Virus record (IMG/VR): IMGVR_UViG_3300017963_000058
Location: 1-56,728 of that record
Source of the DNA: a virus
Reading direction: 5' to 3' (one strand)
Length of the DNA stretch: 56,728 bases
In this document: positions 1-8,506 of the stretch, piece after piece
How the letters are laid out: each line of letters begins with the position of its first letter
How positions within the stretch are numbered: the stretch's first letter is position 1
The notes under the pieces: generated by a model
Seen by the model: the letters and a program-made list of their open reading frames with translations, nothing else
Database searches by the model: none
What the model was told of the DNA's origin: nothing
Translations under genes and position numbers: made by a program

Positions 1-123
1 CCCAGCTATCAGGAGCAATAAAAAAATTATTGACCAAATCATAACTTACGATAATGTATTAAAACAATGCCGAATGAAACGACCCGACTTATATCACGCA
101 TTACAAAATCCAGAATATCAAGA
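1..123. repeat. Terminal direct repeat, left copy (circular junction)
   Basis: Bases 1-123 are identical to bases 56606-56728. A coding frame continues across the join without a break, so this is the overlap produced when a circular molecule is assembled as a linear contig. A real terminal redundancy cannot be excluded from sequence alone. The implied circle is 56,605 bp. Confidence 0.95.
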
Positions 124-175
124 CTGGTTAAAGAAATTTCTTGTTTTAATCAAGAAACGCACATTTACTTTATGA
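1..175 (+). CDS. Hypothetical protein, C-terminal part (continues from 56415)
   Basis: This is the 3' end of a gene starting at 56415. Joined across the circular junction it encodes 121 residues ending in KKRTFTL. The protein is basic, shows no signal peptide or membrane segment, and I do not recognise its family. It is the last gene of the plus-strand operon that begins at 54862. It ends 11 bp before a 52-bp palindromic repeat, in a convergent junction with the minus-strand replication block. Confidence 0.8.
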   Translation, partial: PAIRSNKKIIDQIITYDNVLKQCRMKRPDLYHALQNPEYQDWLKKFLVLIKKRTFTL

Positions 176-185
176 ATTTTTTTTT

Positions 186-237
186 GTTAAAAATAGTAGA
201 ACCCAAGTAACATTACTTGGTTTTGACCGAGAATAAC
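186..237 (+). repeat. 52-bp imperfect palindrome, copy A
   Basis: First of three copies (others at 10533-10584 and, inverted, 38005-38056). The core CCAAGTAACATTACTTGG is a perfect 8-bp inverted repeat around CA. Outer ends are GTTA and TAAC, and the right arm carries GACCG. This copy lies between convergent genes: the plus-strand gene ending at 175 and the minus-strand gene ending at 256. Candidate roles are bidirectional terminator, partition site or binding site of a virus-encoded protein. Confidence 0.85.
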
Positions 238-255
238 ATTTTCTTGTTTTATATT

Positions 256-408
256 CTATTTCTTTTTATTTATTTTTAATTCTTTGAAAAATTGAATTGA
301 ATCTGATAGATCAAAATCATAGGAAATTGGATATTCATCATCAATAGATAACATTGCGGGTAAAACCATTTTATTTTTTGATTTTTTGTCTTTATTTTCA
401 GTTGTCAT
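256..408 (-). CDS. Small hypothetical protein (50 aa)
   Basis: An ATG at 408 opens a 50-codon frame with a lysine-rich start and end and an acidic middle (SIDDEY, FDLSDS). It lies downstream of the primase-helicase gene on the same strand, 24 bp beyond its stop, so it may be the last gene of that transcript. No family is recognised. It could be a small partner of the replication proteins, but nothing in the sequence proves this. Confidence 0.55.
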   Translation of the reverse strand: MTTENKDKKSKNKMVLPAMLSIDDEYPISYDFDLSDSIQFFKELKINKKK

Positions 409-432
409 TTTTATCATTATATGTATATTTTA

Positions 433-3400
433 TTATTGAATATTTGGTACTGCAATAGGAAATTTAAGCAATTGTATGCATTGAAATTTATTTAACCCAT
501 AAGTAAACACAAAACTTTCGATTTTTCCTCTTGGGTCTTTTCCACGACTTATTGCTTGAAAAAAAGTAGATTTTGCGTTATAATATTCTAAATGTTTTGT
601 TAATTCGTCTATACTCATGTTTTTATCGGCTAAATTTTCTTTAAGAAATAAATCAGCTAACCATCTATGAGAATTTTTGGGGGGATATGGTGAACCAATT
701 GTAATGATAGTCCTACACTTGCTAGGCGTACCTATGGTATAAGGCGACCTAAAGTAAGTAAGAGTATGATAATCTTCGTTCTTTTTCAAAACCTTTCTCA
801 TCATTCGAGCTATTGCTATGTTTTGGCAAATTACCATAGTATTTTTATTTCCATTGTTTTTTACAAAATTTACGGCTTCTTTAAAACTCTGACTTGATTT
901 ACCCATTTTCGACACATTAATCATTTGATTATCGGGTATAACGGTTTGTTTTTTAGCCGTATTCATAGGGTCATTTATTTCCAACATTTCTATATTCGGA
1001 AATAATTTTTTGATGTCTATTGGTGGTTCTGTTGCGTCAGTACAAAAAAATTGCTTAATCTCTGCCATTTTATTGAGAAAATCAAGAAATTCTCGAATTG
1101 GTTTTGCTGGGAGTAAGTCTAATCTCAAATCGTATCTCGCTGGTGTAGTATATTGTAAATAAAACTGAGAATATTTTGCTAAAATGAGTATTTGAACAAT
1201 CGAAGTAGGATAATAATCGTGTGTTTCTGTATATTCTGTCAAGATTTTATAAATCATGAGCCAATCAGCATCAGCAGAACCTTTTTTGTTTTTTTCCTTG
1301 TTTTTTTCGTCAATTTCTCTTAAGATTCGCCATAATGGAGAATCAATTTTGAGAAACATGTTATTTTGATACAAATGTTTCCATTGTTTATGAACTCTGA
1401 GAGTTTGGTTTACAAAATCGTTTAACGAGAACCAAATCTTTTCGAGATTTCTTTTGTTTCCTTTAGCTTTATTTAACACATAAGGAGTCAATAATTCGTA
1501 TTCGTTTTTAAAATGTTTAGGAAAATTAATGTTAGGTGTAAAAGTTTGATACATAGGGTCAGATTTTCCTATAAATGCTATTCCTTCGCTTCCGACATCA
1601 AGAACGCTTGATATTTCGTCTAAGAAAATTACATCAACCGTATTAAATATTTTCTTTAAAACTCCTTTTGCTTCTTGGTCAGATGTTTTCATTAATGCGT
1701 GTATTTTAGCCGTTGTTATGTAGATTATGTCGTTTTCTTCTATATCCTCAATAGCTCTACGCCAATCGCATTTAGGTCTTTCACGATTAATTTTCTTACA
1801 ATCTTCACATTCTTTATTATATTCAGTATGGTGATCGCATATTTCCATTTGACTGTATTGACATTCTTTACAGTTTTCTTTTAACAAAAACGGGAATCTG
1901 CTTAATTCATTAGCATTAGCTATTTTATTTCCAAGTAATAAACATAATTCTTTATTTGAACCCAATCGAAACAATTTTGGGTTTTTATCTGTGAGTTTAA
2001 TGGCATCTTCTACCGTTATTTCGCAGATTCTAATGGTAGGAGCAACTACAAGAATCTTTTTGTTGTTTTCAATGGTTTCTACAATTATGTTAGTAGTCGT
2101 ACCACTTCTTGTTGTTTTTATTACATATTCTTTAGTTTGCGTTTTGCCATTAATTTTTTCAGAGAATAGTTTTCTTGCCTCAACCCAGCCACCTTTAATC
2201 CCAAAATGCTCTTCACCAGATAAAAGCATATCAGCCATTTCTATTTCTGAAATTTGTTTTGCTTTATGTCTTTCTGGACATTCAGGATAACAGAAACCCC
2301 ATTCAGCAATTTTTCTACAAGAAGAAACATAAAATCGGTTATTTCGTCTTTGTCGCATTTCCAAATCCTTACATTGAAATTCGGAAGTTTGTGGGTCAAA
2401 ATCTTTTTGACCTCTAAAAGCGTTAATTCTCGTACTTAACGGAGCTTTTAACTTGAACAGTTCGTTTGCTATACATCTACGAATATTATGACCATAACCG
2501 CCTATTGCTTGTCGATATTTTCTTACTATTTCGCCATCTTCTTCTTCTTCCCATCCCACTACTATTTTTCGTAAACAATATCGGAGTTGGTCGTAAAAAC
2601 CGTTATCGGTCATATTATCTAACGGCTTCCATTCTCCTAATTCAATTTCTCTTTTATTCCTATCGTAATAATTTTCTTTTTTTCTTATTTCTCTCATTTC
2701 TTTAACCAAATCAGTTATTTCAAAATCTTGTTGCTGGGTCAAGTCAAAATCATTATCTAAAATAATACATTCTTTTTTGTTGTTTCTGTTAATTGATAAA
2801 GGTAATTTGACAAAATTGCCTAGTCCTAACTTAAAAATACCGTTAAAAACATAAACTTGTTCGCATTTATTACAAGTTATAGTTTCTTCTTTATAATTAG
2901 TTGGAATCTGTGATGTTTCTTTACAATAAGGGCATCTTACCGTATCCGAGATTTTTGGTTGTTTGGGGAATATCTCGTCAATTTCTATGCCAAAAAATTG
3001 TAGAATTTTAGTTTTAATGTCAATGCTAAAATCATAAGCTCTTTTTAAGGTTGTCATGTCTTTTAAATTTATCCAAATATGATAACCACGACCCGAAGAT
3101 TCACGACAAATGGCATTTTTAGGTATTCTATAAAACTTTTGAATGAAATTCTCAATTTCATTGACCAAATCGCCTAACTTATCTTTTTCATCGCATTCAA
3201 TTCGGTATTTCTCTTTATAAAAATATTGAACATCGTCAATCCAAAATTCTTTATAATTATTTTTTTCATTTTCATTAGGCATGGAGATCTGTTCATATAC
3301 TATGAGTCCAGATTTACTCCAATAATAATCTAATAATTCGTTTTGGGTATTAAAAAAAGCTGAATTTTTACCTTTTTTATTTTTTTTATTTAATCTTATA

Positions 3401-3684
3401 GGATAGGAAATTCCATTCTTAATTTGTCGGGAATTCAGGACTTCTATTCCGTTTTCTAATTCAAAAGAATGCAAGTCAATATCAACGCATATCCACTTGC
3501 AACAAATCCGATTTCTTTTTCGATATATAGGATAAGAACCAATTGTAATTTCTTTATTTAAATGTTTTAAAATTAATTCCTTGTCGATTTTATTCCTTAT
3601 TACATTATATCCATTTCCATTATTATTTTGTATGGCGTATGTGCTATTATTTCCGACGAAGAACGATTTAAAATCCTTCCACAT
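433..3684 (-). CDS. Primase-helicase: archaeo-eukaryotic primase fused to SF2 helicase
   Basis: About 1083 residues from the ATG at 3684 (a TTG lies two codons upstream). The N-terminal half carries the AEP primase signature: metal-binding DxD (residues 68-70, in CVDIDL), SGRGYH (around 202), and a late lysine in FVKLPL (around 293). A zinc ribbon (C251, C254, C271, C274) is inserted before that lysine. A second cysteine group (C438, C456, C465, C469) may bind zinc or Fe-S. The C-terminal half resembles an SF2 helicase, with FLDEIS as motif II and QAISRGKDPRG as motif VI. Motif I is odd: TRSGTTTN has no lysine where GKT is normal. The expected role is priming and unwinding at the viral origin. 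It heads the left-end replication block. Confidence 0.85.
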   Translation of the reverse strand: MWKDFKSFFVGNNSTYAIQNNNGNGYNVIRNKIDKELILKHLNKEITIGSYPIYRKRNRICCKWICVDIDLHSFELENGIEVLNSRQIKNGISYPIRLNKKNKKGKNSAFFNTQNELLDYYWSKSGLIVYEQISMPNENEKNNYKEFWIDDVQYFYKEKYRIECDEKDKLGDLVNEIENFIQKFYRIPKNAICRESSGRGYHIWINLKDMTTLKRAYDFSIDIKTKILQFFGIEIDEIFPKQPKISDTVRCPYCKETSQIPTNYKEETITCNKCEQVYVFNGIFKLGLGNFVKLPLSINRNNKKECIILDNDFDLTQQQDFEITDLVKEMREIRKKENYYDRNKREIELGEWKPLDNMTDNGFYDQLRYCLRKIVVGWEEEEDGEIVRKYRQAIGGYGHNIRRCIANELFKLKAPLSTRINAFRGQKDFDPQTSEFQCKDLEMRQRRNNRFYVSSCRKIAEWGFCYPECPERHKAKQISEIEMADMLLSGEEHFGIKGGWVEARKLFSEKINGKTQTKEYVIKTTRSGTTTNIIVETIENNKKILVVAPTIRICEITVEDAIKLTDKNPKLFRLGSNKELCLLLGNKIANANELSRFPFLLKENCKECQYSQMEICDHHTEYNKECEDCKKINRERPKCDWRRAIEDIEENDIIYITTAKIHALMKTSDQEAKGVLKKIFNTVDVIFLDEISSVLDVGSEGIAFIGKSDPMYQTFTPNINFPKHFKNEYELLTPYVLNKAKGNKRNLEKIWFSLNDFVNQTLRVHKQWKHLYQNNMFLKIDSPLWRILREIDEKNKEKNKKGSADADWLMIYKILTEYTETHDYYPTSIVQILILAKYSQFYLQYTTPARYDLRLDLLPAKPIREFLDFLNKMAEIKQFFCTDATEPPIDIKKLFPNIEMLEINDPMNTAKKQTVIPDNQMINVSKMGKSSQSFKEAVNFVKNNGNKNTMVICQNIAIARMMRKVLKKNEDYHTLTYFRSPYTIGTPSKCRTIITIGSPYPPKNSHRWLADLFLKENLADKNMSIDELTKHLEYYNAKSTFFQAISRGKDPRGKIESFVFTYGLNKFQCIQLLKFPIAVPNIQ

Positions 3685-3737
3685 AAACAAACCTATTTGA
3701 TTTTTTTAAATGAATTGAACAATATTAATTATAACTA

Positions 3738-3896
3738 TCAGATTATTAAAGTTATTTGTTTTAAGTGTTTTTTGATAAACGATTTCGGTAAAAGTTTGAA
3801 TGTGATTTGAATTAATCTGTTAATTATAATAATTGAATTCATATTACGGGTGTATATTTTTGTAAAAACATAAAATAAAGATGTTTTAAATTCCAT
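3738..3896 (-). CDS. Small leaderless ORF (52 aa)
   Basis: An ATG at 3896 lies 25 bp from the centre of a strong TATA box at 3918-3928, the leaderless spacing used elsewhere in this genome. The 52-residue product is basic and rich in Ile and Lys (MNSIIIINRL, KKHLKQ). It has no recognisable family. It lies between the RecA-like gene and the primase-helicase gene and may be the first gene of the transcript that includes the primase. It may instead be only an AT-rich leader. Confidence 0.4.
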   Translation of the reverse strand: MEFKTSLFYVFTKIYTRNMNSIIIINRLIQITFKLLPKSFIKKHLKQITLII

Positions 3897-3904
3897 GAAT
3901 AATA

Positions 3905-3928
3905 TATAAAAAAAAAGTATATAAAGGT
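3905..3928 (-). promoter_or_regulatory. Archaeal BRE/TATA promoter for primase transcript
   Basis: Read on the minus strand the site is ACCTTTATATACTTTTTTTT followed by TATATATT. ACC upstream of TTTATATA fits a BRE plus TATA box. A nearly identical block lies at 8537-8560, pointing to a shared promoter class for the early genes. Confidence 0.7.
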
Positions 3929-3933
3929 ATTAA

Positions 3934-4884
3934 TTATCCCAATGATAACTGTTTTTCAGCTTTCTTTTTCTTGTTTGCTCTTCGTTGCTGTTCAGAAACC
4001 AATGTTTCTTCTTTAAACTGAATGTATTCTTTAAATTCTACATTTTCTTCTATGAATTCGCTGTCAAAAAGGTATTCTGCTAAATTTTGGTCTTCATCTT
4101 GATATGCCCAAAATGGCTTGTAAGGATGCTTCAAACAATACACTTTATAATCTCGTTCAAGCCATAGCTCGTATGAGAGTAAACCTAAAAGCCATTGTTT
4201 TGCGTCTTCTTTAGTGCCTATTATTTCGTCTTTTATGTACCAATCAGAAATACCATAGCATAAAATCAGATTTACTTTATGCTCTTTACACGCATTTATG
4301 AAAGGAAATAAGCATTGCCGAATGTAGTCTTCTACATCACCGTATTCAAATTGTTGTATTTTCTTTCGATTTGGATTTTGTTTAAACCACATGGCTTTTC
4401 CAAATTCCTTGAAAATCACGCAATTATCTATGACAACCGTTTTAAATTTACCAGATTCGATTTGTTTGATCCAAAAAGGAGTTCTTTTCATAAAATATTC
4501 TATGCTTTTTAGATAATCTGGCATGTAATTCGGTTTTAGAACTTGAAACACATAAATGTGCGTATTTGCTTTTTCATTTGAAATTTTCTTGTCGGGCATT
4601 GCCATGCCGTAATCCCAATCTTGAAACCTCGTATTAAATACCTCGTATGCCTTATTTTCGCCATCTAAATAAAGAACTTTTCCCAGTCTATTGAAACATA
4701 AAGAACGATAAGTTTTCCCAGTTCCTTGCATACCGAATAAACCAATGATTCCATGAACTTCTATCGTAGGATTCTTAGATTTACTAGTTTTTTTTGATTC
4801 TTTTGGAACTTCGTTTTTTTCGATTTCTTTTGCTTTCTTGTCGAGAGTTTCTTTTCCCGAACCGAGCATGTCTGCTAAATCCAT
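3934..4884 (-). CDS. RecA-like P-loop ATPase (Sak4-like)
   Basis: A 316-residue ATPase with Walker A GMQGTGKT near residue 53 and Walker B KTVVIDN near residue 153. A lysine/glutamate-rich leader precedes the core and a basic tail (RRANKKKKAEKQ) follows. The size and the position beside an SSB-like gene and a Cas4-like exonuclease fit the Sak4/AAA_24 group of phage single-strand annealing recombinases. The ATG at 4884 has the Shine-Dalgarno GAGGTGA about 10 bases upstream and overlaps the upstream gene's stop (TAATG), so the two are translationally coupled. It probably drives homologous recombination coupled to replication. The alternative is a generic AAA ATPase. Confidence 0.7.
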   Translation of the reverse strand: MDLADMLGSGKETLDKKAKEIEKNEVPKESKKTSKSKNPTIEVHGIIGLFGMQGTGKTYRSLCFNRLGKVLYLDGENKAYEVFNTRFQDWDYGMAMPDKKISNEKANTHIYVFQVLKPNYMPDYLKSIEYFMKRTPFWIKQIESGKFKTVVIDNCVIFKEFGKAMWFKQNPNRKKIQQFEYGDVEDYIRQCLFPFINACKEHKVNLILCYGISDWYIKDEIIGTKEDAKQWLLGLLSYELWLERDYKVYCLKHPYKPFWAYQDEDQNLAEYLFDSEFIEENVEFKEYIQFKEETLVSEQQRRANKKKKAEKQLSLG

Positions 4885-5777
4885 TATTTTTCAATCACCT
4901 CTTTTATTGCTAATACTGTTTCGTATTCTTCATCGGTCGCTTCTTCGTTTTCTTTCATTTCCATTTTATTACCCATAAAATCATAGAGAAATTCCAAGAA
5001 AACCATCATTTCGTTGTATTTTTCAGATAATTCGTTGTATTGATGTTGGGTTATTTTTTCCGAGAGTTCAGTAGCAGATATGGTTTTTTTCTTGTCTTTC
5101 TTTTTCTTATCTTTCTTTTTTTCCGTTTTTCCATCTAACAATTCCGTAAATCCTTCGTCTTCAATTTCATAATCGGCTTGATTGAGTTGAGCTTTAGCTT
5201 TTACATACGCATCTTCACCCAAGATTTCCTTGATTTCGATTTGATTGTTCATGGCAATATAAACCAAACAAGCTCTAAAACCAATCAATCCTTTAAAGTC
5301 TTCTTTCACTTTTCTTGCTAGTTTCAAGAGCTTTTTTTCGTAAATTCCAAGAGATGTACAGATTTTTATCACGCTTTCTTTATTTGCTATAAAAATCTTT
5401 TTTTCCTTTTTATCAAATCCCATGTCGTCTAAAGTTTCTTCTTGACACCATTCGTATTCAGTTGGTAATTCTATTTCTTCGGTTTCTTCGGTTTCTTCGT
5501 ATTCTTCTGGAATCGTGCCGTTTGCTTCAAATTCCTTGACATCATCTACGGCTTCTTGAATCTCGCTTAAATACCTTGATTTCCATTCGATATACGCTTT
5601 AGTTTCGTTGGTTTTTCCACTACGCCTATAAGTTGCGTTTTTATTGGTTTCTTGCTTGTATTCTTCGTATAAAAAATCATCGGAATAAGGGTCAATAGCT
5701 TTTACTGAATCTAACGATTTTTGTGTAGATGTGTTAATCTTTTTCTTTTGTGAGCTTCCCAATTCAAATTTGACCAC
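4884..5777 (-). CDS. Hypothetical acidic/lysine-rich protein in recombination operon
   Basis: A 297-residue protein of unknown family. It has a low-complexity acidic stretch (repeated EET, about residues 90-105), a lysine block (KKKDKKKKDKKK, about 218-230), and helical segments between and after. It starts with GTG at 5777 behind AGGTGA, and its stop overlaps the ATG of the RecA-like ATPase. The tight coupling suggests a partner of that ATPase, for example a loader or adaptor, but no motif shows an activity. Confidence 0.75.
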   Translation of the reverse strand: MVKFELGSSQKKKINTSTQKSLDSVKAIDPYSDDFLYEEYKQETNKNATYRRSGKTNETKAYIEWKSRYLSEIQEAVDDVKEFEANGTIPEEYEETEETEEIELPTEYEWCQEETLDDMGFDKKEKKIFIANKESVIKICTSLGIYEKKLLKLARKVKEDFKGLIGFRACLVYIAMNNQIEIKEILGEDAYVKAKAQLNQADYEIEDEGFTELLDGKTEKKKDKKKKDKKKTISATELSEKITQHQYNELSEKYNEMMVFLEFLYDFMGNKMEMKENEEATDEEYETVLAIKEVIEK

Positions 5778-5786
5778 TTATATCAC

Positions 5787-6431
5787 CTATTCCTCTTCTC
5801 TTTTGAAATTTACTTCGGGCATGGATATGGCTAATTTCTGACCTTTTTTAACAATTTCTCCGAATTGCCAAATGTTTAAAGTGAAAGTAGGGTCGCTGTA
5901 TTTGATTCCATCTTCTTTCTCTTTAACATATTTGTTTGAATCCAAGTCTTTCCATTGCGTTTGAAGTGAACCAACAAAAACATAATAATGGTCTTTTTCG
6001 AGTTCCTTGAACATGGAAAGACTGATAAAAATTCCCATGCTTCCCATTCGGCTTTTAAATCTCATCAAAGCTCGTTTTGTGGAAATTTTATCGCCATCGT
6101 CATCATACATAAATTCGCCATCTCTATCTTTTTTGAACAGTTCTTTTGCTTTTACTGGTTCGTTGTCATCGTCATATCCAGCAGTTAAGGTATTATCGTC
6201 AGTTAAATGAATGAAAACTCCGTACCGATAACCATCATTGAAAAAATCGAAAGTATTTATCTCGTTTTCAATGATTTCTTCTTTTTCGTACAGTTTAGTT
6301 CGTTCTTTAAGGTTTAACGCTTCGTGTTGTAATGTATCCATTATAAATTTCGAGAGTTCTTCTGTATTTAAGTATCGTTTGCCGACCCTAGCGAAACTTT
6401 CGGTTAAAATAGCTAAATCTTTTAATTCCAT
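5787..6431 (-). CDS. Putative single-stranded DNA-binding protein
   Basis: About 214 residues from the ATG at 6431, chosen because AGGTGA lies 8 bases upstream; the GTG at 6443 falls inside that ribosome-binding site. The middle has alternating short beta segments and acidic turns (AGYDDDNE, MYDDDGDK) followed by YYVFVGSLQTQW and FTLNIWQFG, which looks like an OB fold. The gene lies between the RecA-like ATPase operon and the Cas4-like nuclease, the usual position of an SSB in phage recombination modules. The OB-fold call is inference from pattern and context. Confidence 0.5.
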   Translation of the reverse strand: MELKDLAILTESFARVGKRYLNTEELSKFIMDTLQHEALNLKERTKLYEKEEIIENEINTFDFFNDGYRYGVFIHLTDDNTLTAGYDDDNEPVKAKELFKKDRDGEFMYDDDGDKISTKRALMRFKSRMGSMGIFISLSMFKELEKDHYYVFVGSLQTQWKDLDSNKYVKEKEDGIKYSDPTFTLNIWQFGEIVKKGQKLAISMPEVNFKREEE

Positions 6432-6545
6432 ATTGTTTTTCACCTTTTATTTTTTATAATTAGTTTTTAGTTTAAATTTTGTCGTTAAATTATATATTAT
6501 AAACAAGTATAAAAAGATAAGAAAAAAATTAAAATGACATGAGAG

Positions 6546-7481
6546 TTATGATTTTTTAGTTTTTAGTTCTTTTGCTTTAAATTCTGTAAATGCTTTCGTT
6601 TCTTTCCACTCGCCATCTCGTTTTATGTGAGCTTTCTTGTCGGGATATTTTTTATTGAAAGCTGTTGTTTCAAAACTGACGGGAGCTTTAAGGGATTCTG
6701 CGTACTCCGTTCCTTCAGGGCATAGAGATATGTTTGAACAATTTGGACAGTATTTATTGATTTCGCATTCTGGCATTTCGTTTTTCATTATGTGCAAGTG
6801 TAGATATTCAGCTCGTTGTCGCATTAACTTGTAAAAGAATAACGCTGTTTCTTCTTCGTAATCAATCCAAATGACTTTAACCGTTAGATTTGCTTTAAGA
6901 ACCATTATGAGCTTGACTTTTTTAAGAGGTTGTATTTGAAAATAAGTATGATTAAGGTAAAACGCATAGACTAATGCTTGAACGATATACTTGCCGTATT
7001 TGGCTTCAAAATCGTCTTGCTCTAATTTTTCGAGTATTGGCATGTATCTAGTGGTTTTTATGTCGCCCAAATCGTCTTGACTAATATCAAGTAAATCTGC
7101 TTTTCCGACTAAGCGTATAATATCTTCAAATTTCATTCCATTGTGTTCATAAGCAATTTCTATTTCATCTAATAACGGTCTTTCGATTATACAGAACCCA
7201 TATTTTTTTTCAATGAATTCTTGTATTTCTTTATGAAGTATAGAACCAATGTGAAAATTTCCGAGAGTTTCTAAGTTGGTTTCTATTTGGTTATTTATTA
7301 TTTTCAAGTAATAATCTCTCAAACAACTAAGCAACAACGAGAAATGATATTCTCCTGCTCTAAAATCGTGCCAATTGCTCTTAAATTTTTCCAAATCGAA
7401 GTATTCAGCAATATGATTGTCGTCATCGAAAGATACGGAAATAGGTTGAGAATTTATGGTAAATGTTTTTTGTATGGACAT
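6546..7481 (-). CDS. Cas4-like PD-(D/E)XK exonuclease with Fe-S cysteines
   Basis: A 311-residue protein with the RecB/Cas4 nuclease pattern: H83 in ILHKEI, D129 in GKADL, D140 and K142 in GDIKTT, and Q168/Y172 in VQALVYAFYL (QxxxY). C53 and C245, C248, C254 match the one-plus-three cysteine arrangement that holds the 4Fe-4S cluster in Cas4. No Cas1, Cas2 or CRISPR array is present, so a role in viral recombination or end processing with the RecA-like and SSB-like proteins is more likely than spacer acquisition. The leaderless ATG at 7481 has a TATA box at 7500-7513. Confidence 0.85.
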   Translation of the reverse strand: MSIQKTFTINSQPISVSFDDDNHIAEYFDLEKFKSNWHDFRAGEYHFSLLLSCLRDYYLKIINNQIETNLETLGNFHIGSILHKEIQEFIEKKYGFCIIERPLLDEIEIAYEHNGMKFEDIIRLVGKADLLDISQDDLGDIKTTRYMPILEKLEQDDFEAKYGKYIVQALVYAFYLNHTYFQIQPLKKVKLIMVLKANLTVKVIWIDYEEETALFFYKLMRQRAEYLHLHIMKNEMPECEINKYCPNCSNISLCPEGTEYAESLKAPVSFETTAFNKKYPDKKAHIKRDGEWKETKAFTEFKAKELKTKKS

Positions 7482-7499
7482 AAATATTATATGAAAAAA

Positions 7500-7513
7500 A
7501 GATATAAAAAGTT
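7500..7513 (-). promoter_or_regulatory. TATA box for the Cas4-like gene
   Basis: Minus-strand reading AACTTTTTATATCT, centred about 24 bp before the ATG at 7481, so transcription should begin at or very near the start codon. Confidence 0.6.
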
Positions 7514-7525
7514 ATTAAAATTTGT

Positions 7526-7561
7526 GGATAAGGGTCAGAGGGAGTGTCTGACCCGTTATCC
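7526..7561. other. Strong GC-rich stem-loop in intergenic region
   Basis: GGATAAGGGTCAG (7526-7538) pairs with CTGACCCGTTATCC (7548-7561) with a single bulged G and a 9-base loop, giving a 13-bp stem in an otherwise AT-rich gap (7482-7647). A second, weaker nested pairing follows: GGTAT near 7571 with ATACC near 7613, enclosing GTTTTC/GAAAAAC. It may be a transcription terminator, an RNA element or a small RNA. It is not a tRNA. Confidence 0.6.
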
Positions 7562-7647
7562 AGCCGTTTTGGTGGTATGGTTTTCTGAGTATGAAAAACG
7601 ATTCAATGCCAGATACCCATAAAATTGACAAAGACTATTTAAAGGTA

Positions 7648-7974
7648 CTATTTTTTTAATTGCCGTCTGTGAGAAGTCAAGTCGATTTGTAATAGCAAGT
7701 TCCTAAAAAATTCAATTGGTATTTCGTCTTTATGAATCTCGGCTATTTCAAAAACCTTAGAGATTAACTGAGATTTGTTTAAAGTTCGGTTTACTTTAAA
7801 ACTCTTGTCTTCGTGTTCAGTAGTTTTTCTTTTGGGTTTAACTTGTATGTAATCGGTTGTATTTTCTGCTATTTTAGGACTTTCGTAAGAATCTATAATT
7901 GAATCAAGGTTCTTCGCATTCTTAATAATTTCTTCTTTTTCTTCTTTTTCTTTCAGTTTTTTTAGAAAGCTCAT
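7648..7974 (-). CDS. Hypothetical lysine-rich protein (108 aa)
   Basis: A 108-residue protein with an N-terminal charged coiled-coil stretch (LKKLKEKEEKEE) and a C-terminal helical region. Its ATG overlaps the stop of the upstream HTH/zinc gene (ATGA type), so the two are co-translated. No known family is recognised. It probably works with the upstream DNA-binding protein. Confidence 0.65.
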   Translation of the reverse strand: MSFLKKLKEKEEKEEIIKNAKNLDSIIDSYESPKIAENTTDYIQVKPKRKTTEHEDKSFKVNRTLNKSQLISKVFEIAEIHKDEIPIEFFRNLLLQIDLTSHRRQLKK

Positions 7975-8486
7975 TGGAATCCTAACCTTTTGTTTGTTTG
8001 TTCTATTTTATCTAAATCTTTTATTTCCGTATCCATAAAAGCAATAAACTCTTTTACGGACATAGCGTTTTTATTTTCATAATGGTTTGCTATTGCTTTA
8101 AAAAACTCGTTATACATTTTGTAGCATTCCGAGATATTGCTCATTTCTTTGTATAAATTCTCTACAATTTCGTTATTTGTGTTGTTATCTTCTATTGATG
8201 GTATATTATCTGATAATATACATTTTCTACATACGAGAGCAAGAAATTTCCCCGTTTTTTTATCCGATTTAAATACGAGATTATTTTGCGAACCACAACT
8301 ATAACAAGACAATCTCTCGTTTTCGATTCTTGGTTCATAAACCAATAATTTGAATTTTTTTGCGTATGTAGAGATTAAAGCAGGAGTTTTTCCGATTTCC
8401 CTAGCAATATCGGCTTGGGTTTTCCAATCAAAAAATATGGCATTTAACACATCGTCATTATTTTTAATTTTCCAAATTTCATTCAT
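7971..8486 (-). CDS. HTH DNA-binding protein with zinc ribbon
   Basis: About 171 residues from the ATG at 8486 (an in-frame GTG lies three codons upstream). Residues 20-45 (TQADIAREIGKTPALISTYA) form a helix-turn-helix of the phage/Hin type. A zinc ribbon follows with CYSC and CRKC pairs. The C-terminal third is helical. A 30-bp array of three 10-bp repeats (8507-8536) lies over its predicted transcription start, so it may regulate itself or be controlled by an RHH protein. It is probably a transcription regulator of the early region. Confidence 0.7.
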   Translation of the reverse strand: MNEIWKIKNNDDVLNAIFFDWKTQADIAREIGKTPALISTYAKKFKLLVYEPRIENERLSCYSCGSQNNLVFKSDKKTGKFLALVCRKCILSDNIPSIEDNNTNNEIVENLYKEMSNISECYKMYNEFFKAIANHYENKNAMSVKEFIAFMDTEIKDLDKIEQTNKRLGFQ

Positions 8487-8506
8487 TTTCTTCACAAATT
8501 TTTTTT

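Noticed and set aside
1-123. Long terminal repeat of a linear virus
   Set aside because: The repeat lies within one continuous open reading frame, which fits assembly overlap of a circular or circularly permuted molecule better than a dedicated terminal repeat. Not formally excluded.
3934-3970. PCNA-binding (PIP) motif at the C-terminus of the RecA-like ATPase
   Set aside because: The end KAEKQLSLG has the Gln but lacks the paired aromatic residues of a PIP box.
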